Assembly (NCBI RefSeq): GCF_007859755.1
Contig: NZ_SJPF01000003.1
Span: 986,702-1,050,701, forward strand
Direction: 5' to 3'
DNA: 64,000 nucleotides
From: Blastopirellula retiformator
GTDB taxonomy: Bacteria > Planctomycetota > Planctomycetia > Pirellulales > Pirellulaceae
Shown here: positions 8,601 to 16,601 of the stretch, in pieces
How positions within the stretch are numbered: the stretch's first letter is position 1
How the letters are laid out: every line of letters begins with the position of its first letter
Program-made: the position numbers and the translations under genes
Notes under the pieces: model-generated
What the model was told of the DNA's origin: nothing
The model's database searches: none
What the model saw: the letters and a program-made list of their open reading frames with translations, nothing else

Positions 8601-10895
8601 GAACGTCTCGTTGGTTATCGAATTGATCGCCTGAACGGTAACGCCGGCGATGCCATCTTCTCCGGCCTCTTTCAGCCCGTCGTTATCGAGATCGTGGTAA
8701 ACGTACCCGCTGATGCTGACCGGCTTAATTTCGCCAAAGTTAAAGTTGATGCCGTCATCGCCCCACTTCAACTCGATCGACGTGATGTTGTCGCCCGGGT
8801 TGGTCGCGGCGCCGACGATCAAACCGCCGATCGTACCCGCCGTATCGAGACCGTCGATGTAGGCGCCCGGCTGGGTTTCGACGATTTTGTAGTCGCCAGC
8901 GCTCAGGCCCGTGAAGTTGTACGAGCCGTCGGCAGCGGTCGTCGTTGTGCCGACCTGCACGCCATTGCCGTCAAGCAGGATCACGGTGACGCCGGCGATC
9001 CCTTCTTCGCCCGACTCCTTGACGCCGTCGTTGTCACGGTCGTGGTAGACATAACCGCCGATCGTGGCCGCTTCGTGCTCGCAGAAGTCGTATTTGACGC
9101 CGTCGTCGCCGGAAAGCAGGACGATGTTGGAAAGCAGGTCGTTTTCCGAGTTCGCGCCGTTGCTGGCGCCGTTGACCGTACCGACATGGTCGCCGCCGTC
9201 GATCAGGCCGTCCGGCGTGTATTCGCGAATCTGGTAGGTACCCGGCAGCAGGTCGGCAAACGAGTACTGGCCGTTGGCGTCGGTGTAGGTCGTCGCTAGC
9301 ACATTGCCGGCGTCGTCCAACAGCTCAATTTTGACCCCTTCAATCGGCGGCGTGATGATCGTGACGCCGTCATAGCAATTGCCGTCGCGGTCGGTCAGGT
9401 GGACCGAGCCGCTGATCGACGCCGGCTTGATTTCGCCAAAGTTGTAGTTGATGCCAGATTCGCCGCCCAACAGCAGGACGTTCAGGATCTGATCGCCCGG
9501 ATTGACCGCGCCCCCCATCAACGAGCCGTTGACCGTGCCCGCCGCATCGATGCCGTCAATGTACGAGGCCGGCTGGACCGCTTCGACCACCGTATAGATG
9601 CCCGGCGGCAGCATCGTCGCTTCGTAGTAACCAACCGAGTTGGTCGTCACATTGAAGGTGTGGGTAACCCCGTCGACGTCGACTCCGGTAATGGTCATCG
9701 TGACGCCTTCGATCCCCTCTTCGCCCGCTTCCTTGACGCCATCGTTATCGCGGTCGTGATAGACATAACCGCTGATCGAGGCTGGCAGCGCTTCGGCGAA
9801 GTCGTAGTTAATCGCCGCGGTTCCGCCGTCGACGATCGTGACCTCGGTCAGCCAATCCTTCGTGCTGGCGAGGGTCGAGCCGATGGCATTCCCGGCGACA
9901 GTACCCGGAATTGCGCCGACGCTGAAGTAGCCGGAGGGCTGGGTTTCGCGAATTTGATAAGTGCCGGGCTGAAGGTTCAGGTTCGCTCCGAACTCGTAAT
10001 CGCCTTGGGCGTTGGTCGTGGTCGTATATCCGGTGTCGACGTAGACGCCGTTAACTTTCGTCCACAGCGAGAGCGTGACGCCCGACAGACCAACTTCGCC
10101 CGCGTCTTGATTCAGGTTCAGGTTGACGTCATGGTAGACGCGTCCCGAGATCGTGATCGGCAACGGTTGCTGAACGCCGTTGCCAAAGGCGCCGTCGGTC
10201 CGGTCGCGATGTCCGGTCGCATTGTCGGACGGAAGATTCAGCCCCGAGGCGTTCAACAACGGATCATAGGCGTCGACAAACGTCGTCGTGATCGTCGTAT
10301 CGTGATAATGCTCGGCCGAGAAATCGGCGATGAACTGCGTCCCTTGAACTTCGGCGCCCGAGGCGATCGGGTCGATCAGGACGTTGCCGGGATTATTCGG
10401 ATCGTAGACGATGACTTCGTCGACATCGATTTCAAAGACGAACTCTTCGCCCGCGTGAAATCCTTCAAAGTCGATCTGCAGGCGTGTACCGCCGTCAACG
10501 ACGGTTACCGTATAGCCGTCAATGCCGTCGGCCGAGATCAACTTGAATGGAAAGAAGCCGTCGGCTCCGAGTCCGCCGGCAGCGATGTCGAAGAAAGTAT
10601 CGCCGGCGCTTAAACCCGGGAGATTCCCGAAGTTGCCGATCTGGTCGCCGTCGATGATGATCCGCTTCAATTCCGTTCCGTCGGCGCCGCCGGAGAACGT
10701 AATGCGGAAGGTATCGCCATGGTCGTCGCCGCCCGAGGCGTCTTCTTCCGTGTAGGTGGCGCCAATTTGGATCGGGTCGGCGTCAAAGACGCGGCGATCT
10801 TCGAGAGTTTCGATGCTGCTGCCGCGAAGTGCAGGTCGAGCGGGGCCGCTACGTTTGCGGCCCTTCAAAAGCGAGTTAAACATTCGGCGAAGCAT
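5685..10895 (-). CDS. Giant secreted SdrD_B-repeat / FG-GAP-like surface protein
   Basis: 1736 residues. The N-terminus has a basic stretch and then SSIETLEDRRVFDAD (about residues 26-40), a variant of the LEPR-XLL-type motif found at the start of very large planctomycete exported proteins. Residues ~45-245 are a beta-rich unknown domain. About residues 248-1345 contain nine SdrD_B/Cna-B-like repeats, recognisable by headers such as ISGYVYHDRDNDGVKEAGEE (likely Ca-binding Asp loops) and closers such as LLPGTYTVVE; two subtypes alternate (VYHD and VHLTD headers). A Pro-rich linker (~1346-1390) follows, then five FG-GAP/VCBS-like units (about 1475-1720) of the form GDWDGDGxDxIGIF. Such proteins form stalks on the cell surface. 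No cell-wall sorting signal is visible, as expected for a Gram-negative-type envelope. The gene follows the WD40 gene by 54 bases. Confidence 0.93.
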   Translation of the reverse strand: MLRRMFNSLLKGRKRSGPARPALRGSSIETLEDRRVFDADPIQIGATYTEEDASGGDDHGDTFRITFSGGADGTELKRIIIDGDQIGNFGNLPGLSAGDTFFDIAAGGLGADGFFPFKLISADGIDGYTVTVVDGGTRLQIDFEGFHAGEEFVFEIDVDEVIVYDPNNPGNVLIDPIASGAEVQGTQFIADFSAEHYHDTTITTTFVDAYDPLLNASGLNLPSDNATGHRDRTDGAFGNGVQQPLPITISGRVYHDVNLNLNQDAGEVGLSGVTLSLWTKVNGVYVDTGYTTTTNAQGDYEFGANLNLQPGTYQIRETQPSGYFSVGAIPGTVAGNAIGSTLASTKDWLTEVTIVDGGTAAINYDFAEALPASISGYVYHDRDNDGVKEAGEEGIEGVTMTITGVDVDGVTHTFNVTTNSVGYYEATMLPPGIYTVVEAVQPASYIDGIDAAGTVNGSLMGGAVNPGDQILNVLLLGGESGINYNFGEIKPASISGSVHLTDRDGNCYDGVTIITPPIEGVKIELLDDAGNVLATTYTDANGQYSFADLLPGTYQIREYTPDGLIDGGDHVGTVNGASNGANSENDLLSNIVLLSGDDGVKYDFCEHEAATIGGYVYHDRDNDGVKESGEEGIAGVTVILLDGNGVQVGTTTTAADGSYNFTGLSAGDYKIVETQPGAYIDGLDTAGTIGGLIVGAATNPGDNITSIELKWGDDGINFNFGEIKPVSISGYVYHDLDNDGLKEAGEDGIAGVTVQAINSITNETFTVTTNDQGYYEVVGLPPGTYRIIETQPIIYTDGKDAAGTVGGSTRGTATNPGDEIAAIGLVSGDTGINYNFGEILPGSISGKVHLTDKYGDCFSDEAYNSPLEGVIVRLYDAAGNLLEETLTDANGDYTFDGLLPGTYTVVEITPAGLIDGGDHVGKIDGVAVGQRTANDTLSSIIIRSGDHGVNYDFCEHEPAKLSGFVYHDRNNDGVMDPGEEGIGGAIVYLYDSSGALVGTQTTAADGTYMFSNLRADTYRIVEQQPNGFLDGIDAAGTIGGATTGTATNPGDEIKEVTLLWGDEGVNYKFGEVKPGSIGGFVWSDTDDDCLFDADENPISSVTIKLLDAAGNVIATTTTDANGHYLFDNLLPGQYTVVETQPVGYFQGHQMDLNGLADDSVQDTISRINITSGLDLDNHNFCELPPATISGYVYQDGATFTTDDGNLPADALSQRDGTRTPDDTPIAGVMLELRDGITGLPIMGNDPRILGGTYGSGPIRVVTDANGYYQFAGLESGFYSVFQIHPEGYVDGNDVAGTTAGVAFNQGNVVNVGTLMVDPLNDMIALIDLPVGAHSQENNFSELKAQNIPTPLPPVPPAPVGTLPPLVIPVAPPPAQIIPPEALFIVQPLLQGYSGGATGVTWHLSVVNAGLPRSKDQIAFIEPNVWFTAASESILPWEGNEFLQAEWKLQLQSAGDNDAEEILTKVFGMPGARPVSGDFNGDGVTDFGIYYKGHWYIDVNGNGVWDEGDLWAKLGYDGDIPVVGDWDGDGKDDIGIYGKAWPGDPRAVASDPGLPVPNNVSTGISKNLPPKPDEATLGSRVMKLTSTGKVRSDLIDHVFHFGTAGNYPVVGDWDGDGIQTIGIFQDGEWRLDEDGNGRWDDEVDSRVKYGDKGDVPVVGDWNGDGIDEIGIFRDGKWTLDHDNNRYLDETDKVFTLGEAGDHPAVGDWDGDGYDEVGVYHAMSGEARVSEVPGPAKR

Positions 10896-10949
10896 TTAGC
10901 GCCTCCATGCGTGCGTACTATCACGACATCCCTGCCGCAATCGTCGAAC

Positions 10950-11984
10950 CTATTTCGTGAACAAGCTGCCCTGGGGGGTGAGTGCGGTTCGTTCCCCCGA
11001 TTCGATCTTCCAGATGCGAACCGTGGTGTCGAAGCCGCCAGAAACGATCGTGTCGTTGTAGACGTCGATCGAAGTGACGCTGCCCGAATGCCCTTCGAGG
11101 CGAGCGATTTCTTGGTGCGTGGTCATATCCCACAACCGCAGGCGATTGTCGCTGCCGGCGGAAATCAACGTGTTGTCGTCGATCAGCGTCAGAGCCATGA
11201 CTTTGGCCGGGGCGCTCGACATTTGAGCGACTTCCTTGCCTTGGCCGAGATCAATGATCTTGATCATCCGATCTTCGCTGCATGAGATCAGATGCGACGA
11301 ATCGCTCGTGAAAACCAGCGAATGAGTCCGTTGGCGGTGAGCTTTGACTTCACCCAGCATCTGTCCGGTTTGGGCGTCCCACGTGCGAATCACGCCGTTG
11401 CGACCGGCGGCGGCGACGATCGCCCCATCGTGCGAAAAACTGACGCATCGCATGTCGTTGATCGGAGCTTCCAGCTCATGGATTTTTTCGCCGGTGATCG
11501 GATCATGAATCGCGATGGTCGGGCCAAAGCCGACGATCGCCAGCATGGTGCCCGCCTTGTTAAACGCCAGATCGGCGACCGCGTACGGAAATTCGCCCAT
11601 CGAGCGGAGTTGAGCGCGACGTTGGACATCCCACAGAATGATGCGGCGATCATTGCCGGCGGTGGCGAGGGTCGCTCCATCGGGCGAGAACTTCACAGCC
11701 CGAACCCAGTCGCGATGATCTTCCAGACGGTAGAGTTCGTTGCCCGACTCCATCTCAAAAATTCGGACGATGTGGTCGTCTCCCGCGGCGGCGAAGATCG
11801 CGCCGGCCGGGTGGATCGAGATGTCGGAGATCACCGGCGGGTGAAGTCGGCCCGGTTCGGGACGAAGTTGAATGGTGCGGTCGAGTTTGGCGGACGGTTC
11901 TTGCGCCTGAGCGACGCCTACGATCCAAGCCGCTAGCAATGTGGCGGCCAAGACAACCGTAGACGGAACGCGATCGATGCTCAT
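10950..11984 (-). CDS. Exported WD40-repeat beta-propeller protein
   Basis: The start taken is the ATG at 11984 (MSIDRVPST), with GAGGGA eight bases upstream; a GAGGG directly abutting the ATG at 11993 makes that one unlikely. 344 residues. Residues 1-28 form a signal peptide (STVVLAATLLAAWIVGVAQAQ). The rest consists of about seven WD40 blades, with units such as RAVKFSPDGATLATAGNDRRIILWDVQ and SVTSIDVYNDTIVSGGFDTTVRIWKIE (positions ~90-120 and ~305-330). Beta-propellers of this type hold proteins together; no enzyme motif is seen. The giant SdrD_B gene starts 54 bases downstream, so a common transcript and a joint extracellular role are likely (inference). Confidence 0.9.
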   Translation of the reverse strand: MSIDRVPSTVVLAATLLAAWIVGVAQAQEPSAKLDRTIQLRPEPGRLHPPVISDISIHPAGAIFAAAGDDHIVRIFEMESGNELYRLEDHRDWVRAVKFSPDGATLATAGNDRRIILWDVQRRAQLRSMGEFPYAVADLAFNKAGTMLAIVGFGPTIAIHDPITGEKIHELEAPINDMRCVSFSHDGAIVAAAGRNGVIRTWDAQTGQMLGEVKAHRQRTHSLVFTSDSSHLISCSEDRMIKIIDLGQGKEVAQMSSAPAKVMALTLIDDNTLISAGSDNRLRLWDMTTHQEIARLEGHSGSVTSIDVYNDTIVSGGFDTTVRIWKIESGERTALTPQGSLFTK

Positions 11985-12254
11985 CTTTCCCATCCCTCTA
12001 AAGGCGAACTTCTCTGCGCGCATGTCATGGCGCAATCCTTGATCTTCTATCGGCGAAAGAGAGATCGAGTCCGCAACGGAATGTGCGAAAATATCCTTCT
12101 GGCGGAAGAAGTGCACATTAATCGGATCTTGATGGTCATACGTTTCGTAACCATTACGAAGCTGCTAGCTTGGAAGCCGCTGCAACGAGGGTCGATCAAC
12201 CGATAGGTGAGTTATCGAGATCCGTTTTGAGATTCCCGAACAAGGGGTACCGTC

Positions 12255-12962
12255 ATGCCAGCACGAACCATCGCAATCGGCGACATTCATGGCTGCGTGC
12301 ATGCGCTGGACGCGGTGTTGGACATGGTCCAGCCGACGCTGGACGATACGGTGGTGGTGCTAGGCGACTACGTCGATCAAGGCTGGGACGTGAAATCCAC
12401 GATCGAGCGACTGATCGAGCTAGAGTCGCAAACGAACCTGGTCCATTTGCTCGGCAATCACGAGGAGATGTTGCTGGCGAGTCTCACCTGCGAAAAAACA
12501 TGCCGCTATTGGGAAAATTGTGGCGGCGCCCGGACGCTCAGTTCTTATCGTCTGGGTGGGAAGATTTCCGATATCCCCTCCGACCACCTGGCGTTCATCT
12601 ACCGTTCACGTCCCTATTATGAGACCGAGAACTGCATTTTCTCGCACGCCAATGCAGAGCCTGACTTGACGATGAACCGGCAGCCTCCGTACGTTCTCCG
12701 CTGGAAGGTGTTGGAGCCGGATGCCCACGAGTGTCACTATTCCGGCAAGACGCTATTCGTCGGCCATACCGAACAGCGTGACGGCGAAGTCCTGAATCTC
12801 GGCTGTATTCAAGGCATCGATACCGCTTGTTGGAGAAACGGTTGGCTGACCGCGATCGATGTCAACGATCGGCATTTCTGGCAAGCGAGCCGATTTGGGC
12901 AAATGCGAGAAGCGGACGAGCCTGCCCTGGCCGAGGCGGTCTCGGCCCACCAGGCCGAATAG
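12255..12962 (+). CDS. Calcineurin-like metallophosphoesterase (PPP-type Ser/Thr phosphatase family)
   Basis: 235 residues with the complete metal-site signature of the family: GDIHGCVHALDAVLD (Asp and His, residues 8-22), VVVLGDYVDQGWD (about 36-48), LLGNHEEML (about 68-76) and the C-terminal GHTE (about 173). The order and spacing match the lambda-phosphatase/PrpA-like bacterial branch, which hydrolyses phosphoprotein or diadenosine polyphosphate substrates; which one applies here is not visible. No signal peptide, so cytosolic. The ATG at 12255 is preceded by AAGGGG. Confidence 0.9.
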   Translation: MPARTIAIGDIHGCVHALDAVLDMVQPTLDDTVVVLGDYVDQGWDVKSTIERLIELESQTNLVHLLGNHEEMLLASLTCEKTCRYWENCGGARTLSSYRLGGKISDIPSDHLAFIYRSRPYYETENCIFSHANAEPDLTMNRQPPYVLRWKVLEPDAHECHYSGKTLFVGHTEQRDGEVLNLGCIQGIDTACWRNGWLTAIDVNDRHFWQASRFGQMREADEPALAEAVSAHQAE

Positions 12963-13062
12963 CTCGCCCCCGTTTTCCTTTTGCCGCCGGGCCCGAGCAA
13001 GTGCTAGAATTGGGTGATTCGCTGAAACCTGCCGTTTTCCCCCGCTCGATCGGAGACAATCG

Positions 13063-13584
13063 ATGTTACGCATCACGCTCGCCCTCCTTTTTTCGTTCGC
13101 CTTGTTTTCGTCCGCCGCTCATGCCGCGACGACCGTCACGCTGACAAATATGCATCTCTGCTGCGGCAAATGCGTCAAAGCGGTTCAGGCGGCAGTCAAA
13201 GATGTACCGGGGGCGAAAGTCGCCGTGACCGCCAAAGAGGGGAAAGCGGTGGTGACCGCCAGCGACGACAAATCGGCCCAAGCCGCCATCGATGCGATCG
13301 CCGCGGCCGGCTTTCATGCCGTGACCGATAACGAAGATCTGACAATGAAGGACGACTCGGGCGTGAAGGCCGGCGCCGTCAAACGCCTGGAACTGACTGG
13401 CCTGCACAACTGCTGTGGCGCTTGCACCAAGGCGATCAAGGAAGCGGTCGATCGCGTCGACGGCGTCACCGCTGACACCGCCAAGCCGAACCAATCGACG
13501 ATGGTGGTCGAAGGAAACTTTGAAGCCGAGGATGTCGTCGCCTCGTTGCTGGAGGCGGGTTTCCAAGTCAAAGTGAAGCAGTAA
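13063..13584 (+). CDS. Exported protein with two HMA-like CCGxC domains
   Basis: 173 residues. A signal peptide (MLRITLALLFSFALFSSAAHA) is followed by two similar ~70-residue halves: NMHLCCGKCVKAVQAAVKDV (about 29-48) and GLHNCCGACTKAIKEAVDRV (about 111-130). Each has the beta-alpha-beta pattern of heavy-metal-associated (HMA) domains: a metal-site loop before the first helix, then VTA/VVT and a final AGFxx strand. The loop differs from the usual GMxCxxC in having CCGxC, adding a third Cys. Export and the Cys loop suggest periplasmic metal binding, but the metal is unknown. The DUF2817 peptidase gene starts 5 bases after its stop, so the two are probably co-translated. Confidence 0.85.
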   Translation: MLRITLALLFSFALFSSAAHAATTVTLTNMHLCCGKCVKAVQAAVKDVPGAKVAVTAKEGKAVVTASDDKSAQAAIDAIAAAGFHAVTDNEDLTMKDDSGVKAGAVKRLELTGLHNCCGACTKAIKEAVDRVDGVTADTAKPNQSTMVVEGNFEAEDVVASLLEAGFQVKVKQ

Positions 13585-13589
13585 GTCGG

Positions 13590-14678
13590 GTGAGCCACTC
13601 GACGGAGCTGTGGTTTCCGCGCGACTATCAGGAGTCGCGTGGTGAGTTTCTCTCCGTTGCCGAGAAATTGTCCGGCGAGCTCGAATCCCATACCATCGAG
13701 TCGCACGGCCCGGCGGGAGAGTCGCTCTCGATCGACCTGCTGACGCTGGGGGATCGTGACGCGAGCGACTGTTTGATTCTTTCCAGCGGCTTGCACGGCT
13801 TAGAGGCTCCGCTGGGGGCCGCGATTCAACTCGGTTGGATGAGGCGCCAACTTGCCAGCGGCATTGAGCCCAAGATCCGCGTCGTGCTGGTGCACGCCCT
13901 CAATCCGTACGGTTTCGCTCATCTTCGGCGCGGTGAAGCGGAGAACATCGATCTGAATCGCTCTTTCCTACGGCGTGGAGAAGAGCGTCGCGGCGCTCCG
14001 CCGCTGTATGAAAAACTTGACGCGCTGCTGAATCCCGAATCGCCGCCAGGCGGTTTCGACTTCTTTGCGCTCCGCGCCGCCGCAATTCTGATGCGCTATG
14101 GCATGACGCAGGTCAAACAGGCGATCGCTGGCGGTCAGTATGAGTTTCCCCGCGGCCTGTTCTACGGAGGCAAAGGGCCCAGCGAAACCCAGCAGTTGCT
14201 CACGCCTCACTGGAAAGCCTGGCTGGGCCAAACCCAGCGAGTGATCCATTTGGACATCCATACGGGACTGGGGCGGTGGGGAGAGCTAACGCTGCTCTCA
14301 GCGGCCGGCAACGACAGTCCCTGGCGGCAGAACGTGGGGAAGGCGCTCGGGGGAGCCAGTTACAACCGAGAGCAGGAAAACGCCATCGCCTACGAAGCCC
14401 GTGGAGATTTTGGGCTCTGGTGCGCCGAACAGGCGGAAGACGTCGACTACGCATACTACTGCGCCGAGTTTGGCACATACTCGCCTACCCGCGTACTCAG
14501 GGCGCTACGAGCCGAAAATCAGGCGCATCACTGGGGCGATCCGGCCTCGGCGGCCTTTCAAACTGCCAAGCGAAACGCCGCCGAAGCGTTCTGTCCGGCG
14601 CGGATGGCCTGGCGACAGAAGACGTTGGCCCGCGGCTTGGCGCTGTGTGAGTCGGCGATCGCTCACCTACAAGAGTAG
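13590..14678 (+). CDS. DUF2817 / M14-like zinc carboxypeptidase
   Basis: 362 residues, GTG start at 13590 just after the HMA gene stop. The zinc-site elements expected of the family are visible: SSGLHGLEAPLG (His and Glu, about residues 68-79), NPYGFAHLRRGEAENIDLNRSF (substrate loop, about 110-131), HLDIHTGLG (third ligand, about 218-226) and YYCAEFGTYS (catalytic Glu, about 289-298). No signal peptide. The family resembles succinylglutamate desuccinylase/aspartoacylase and M14 peptidases; the substrate is unknown. The close link to an exported metal-binding protein is not explained. Confidence 0.87.
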   Translation: MSHSTELWFPRDYQESRGEFLSVAEKLSGELESHTIESHGPAGESLSIDLLTLGDRDASDCLILSSGLHGLEAPLGAAIQLGWMRRQLASGIEPKIRVVLVHALNPYGFAHLRRGEAENIDLNRSFLRRGEERRGAPPLYEKLDALLNPESPPGGFDFFALRAAAILMRYGMTQVKQAIAGGQYEFPRGLFYGGKGPSETQQLLTPHWKAWLGQTQRVIHLDIHTGLGRWGELTLLSAAGNDSPWRQNVGKALGGASYNREQENAIAYEARGDFGLWCAEQAEDVDYAYYCAEFGTYSPTRVLRALRAENQAHHWGDPASAAFQTAKRNAAEAFCPARMAWRQKTLARGLALCESAIAHLQE

Positions 14679-14809
14679 GGGGAAATCGGGCGACTTCTGA
14701 TACGATCATTGCCCGATCGTAGTAAGTCTGTGCGCACTTTTGCATCGTGTTAAGAACTCTGATTCAATTGGGGAGTTCCGCTTCCTTTCCCACCTCGGAG
14801 TCACACGAC

Positions 14810-16120
14810 ATGTCGCTGCGAACTTCTCGCCGTCGCTTCCTGGTCGCCGCCTCGGCCGCCGCATCTGGTATCGGTTTCTACTCGCAACTTCCCGCCGCCG
14901 AATCGAAATCGCCCAACGAGAAACTGAACTTGGCCGGCATTGGCGTCGCCAATCGCGCCAGCGCTAACCTATCGGGTTGCTCGGGTGAAAACTTCGTCGC
15001 CTTGGCCGACATCGATTCCAACTTTCTGGAGCAGGGGACCAAGCGTTTCCCAGGTGCCAAAGGTTACGCCGATTATCGCGTGATGCTGGAGAAGGAGGAG
15101 GACAACATCGACGCCGTCGTGGTCAGCACCGCCGATCACGCCCACGCCCCGGCGACCGCCATGGCGCTGCGGATGAAAAAGCACGCCTATTGCGAAAAAC
15201 CGCTCTCCCACACGGTATACGAATCGCGGGTCGTCTCGGACCTGGCGAAGGAAAACAAGTTGGCAACCCAGATGGGTACCCAGATCCACGCGACCGACAA
15301 CTATCGTCGCGTCGTCGAACTGCTCAATAGCGGCATCATTGGCGATGTGACCCGCGTCCATGTCTGGGTCGGCAAAGGCTGGGGAGACGGCAAGTATTCG
15401 TTTGGCCAAGAGCCGCCGAAGTCGCTCAACTGGGATCTGTTCCTGGGTTGTGCGCCCGAGCGTCCCTACAGCACCGGCGTCCATCCGGCGAACTGGCGGC
15501 GGTTCTGGGATTACGGCACCGGTACGTTTGGCGATATGGCTTGCCATTACGTCGACCTGGTCCACTGGGCGCTCGATTTGAAGCATCCCGAGAAGGTCTC
15601 AGCCGAGGGGCCGGAAGTCGATCCGGTCGGCTGCCCGATGTGGTGCATCGCCGACTATCAGTACCCGGCTCGCGGTGAAAAGCCGCCGGTCCACCTGACC
15701 TGGTATGACGGAGTCAAGCGTCCGGACGAACTATCGAAGCTGAAAGACAAGTCGGGCAATCCGTTCAATTGGGGCGGCGGCCAACTGTTCGTCGGCGACA
15801 AGGGGATGGTCCTGTCGAACTACGGTCAGCACTTCGTTTTCAAAGATGGCGAACTGGTCGACTTTGAGGCGCCCGAGCAGACGATCCCGGGCTCGATCGG
15901 GCACCACAACGAATGGCTGCAGGCGATCCGCACCGGCGGGCCGACCACCTGCAACTTCGACTACTCAGGCGCCCTCAGCGAAGCGGTGCTGCTGGGGACG
16001 GTCGCCTACCGCAGCGGCGACGTCGTCGAATGGGACGCCAAGAACCTGAAGGTGACCAACAACAATTCGCTTGCACAAGACCTGATCCACAAGGAATATC
16101 GCAAGGGCTGGACGCTGTAA
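14810..16120 (+). CDS. Tat-exported Gfo/Idh/MocA-family oxidoreductase
   Basis: The start is the ATG at 14810 (MSLRTSRRRFLVAAS), giving 436 residues. SRRRFL followed by a hydrophobic Ala-rich stretch is a Tat signal, so the protein is exported folded with its cofactor. An N-terminal Rossmann domain follows (LNLAGIGVANRAS, a variant of the usual GxGxxG), then the catalytic-region motif KKHAYCEKPLSHTVYESR, in which EKP is typical of the family. The C-terminal half is the GFO_IDH_MocA_C sheet domain. Exported members are greatly expanded in planctomycetes and are thought to act on sugars or inositols. A strong terminator follows. Confidence 0.92.
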   Translation: MSLRTSRRRFLVAASAAASGIGFYSQLPAAESKSPNEKLNLAGIGVANRASANLSGCSGENFVALADIDSNFLEQGTKRFPGAKGYADYRVMLEKEEDNIDAVVVSTADHAHAPATAMALRMKKHAYCEKPLSHTVYESRVVSDLAKENKLATQMGTQIHATDNYRRVVELLNSGIIGDVTRVHVWVGKGWGDGKYSFGQEPPKSLNWDLFLGCAPERPYSTGVHPANWRRFWDYGTGTFGDMACHYVDLVHWALDLKHPEKVSAEGPEVDPVGCPMWCIADYQYPARGEKPPVHLTWYDGVKRPDELSKLKDKSGNPFNWGGGQLFVGDKGMVLSNYGQHFVFKDGELVDFEAPEQTIPGSIGHHNEWLQAIRTGGPTTCNFDYSGALSEAVLLGTVAYRSGDVVEWDAKNLKVTNNNSLAQDLIHKEYRKGWTL

Positions 16121-16148
16121 GCGATCGGTCAATTTGTACGAATTCGAC

Positions 16149-16184
16149 GGCCGCAGCGGAAATGCGCGCTGCGGCCTTTTTTTG
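16149..16184 (+). terminator. Rho-independent terminator after the oxidoreductase gene
   Basis: Stem GGCCGCAGC / GCTGCGGCC (16149-16157, 16168-16176) with a 10-base loop, followed by TTTTTTTG. Confidence 0.92.
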
Positions 16185-16310
16185 TTTGTCATTAGGAAAA
16201 GGAGAGTGTAAGTTGGCTTCATCGCTCACCCCCTCTCTGGTATGTCGTGAGGGCGTAGCGAAGCAATTCTTAGAACGCACTCGCTTCTTCATTTCGGGGG
16301 AAATTTAACC

Positions 16311-16505
16311 ATGGGTGGTTGGGGTGGTACGCTGATCCTTTTGGGGGCAGGGTCTTTCCTGCTGAACATGATCGGCATGGAGTTTATCTTGCTGAGCTGG
16401 GTCGACATGTGGGGTACGATTCCCGGAATCGGCATTCGGCTTGGCGTCATCGCCTTGGGGGTGGTGATTCTGGCGGTCGGCGGCGCTGCGGCTAGCGACG
16501 AATAA
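16311..16505 (+). CDS. Small two-helix membrane protein
   Basis: 64 residues, GGGGG ribosome-binding stretch 13 bases before the ATG. Two hydrophobic segments are visible, GTLILLGAGSFLLNMIG (about 6-22) and IRLGVIALGVVILAVGGAAA (about 42-61), joined by a short loop with FILLSWVDMWG. No family is recognised. The own upstream spacing and the downstream terminator suggest a single-gene transcript. Confidence 0.65.
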   Translation: MGGWGGTLILLGAGSFLLNMIGMEFILLSWVDMWGTIPGIGIRLGVIALGVVILAVGGAAASDE

Positions 16506-16540
16506 ACGCAAGCCGACGCTTCGTCAGGGCCAAGAAAAAG

Positions 16541-16572
16541 AGAACGCCAAGCGATCAATCGCTTGGCGTTCT
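16541..16572. terminator. Bidirectional terminator between small membrane gene and gltA
   Basis: A perfect 14-bp stem AGAACGCCAAGCGA / TCGCTTGGCGTTCT with loop TCAA lies between the convergent stops at 16505 and 16602. It is followed by short T/A-rich tails on both sides. Confidence 0.85.
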
Positions 16573-16601
16573 TGCGTTTGGAAATGGAGCGCTCCGCTCG
16601 A

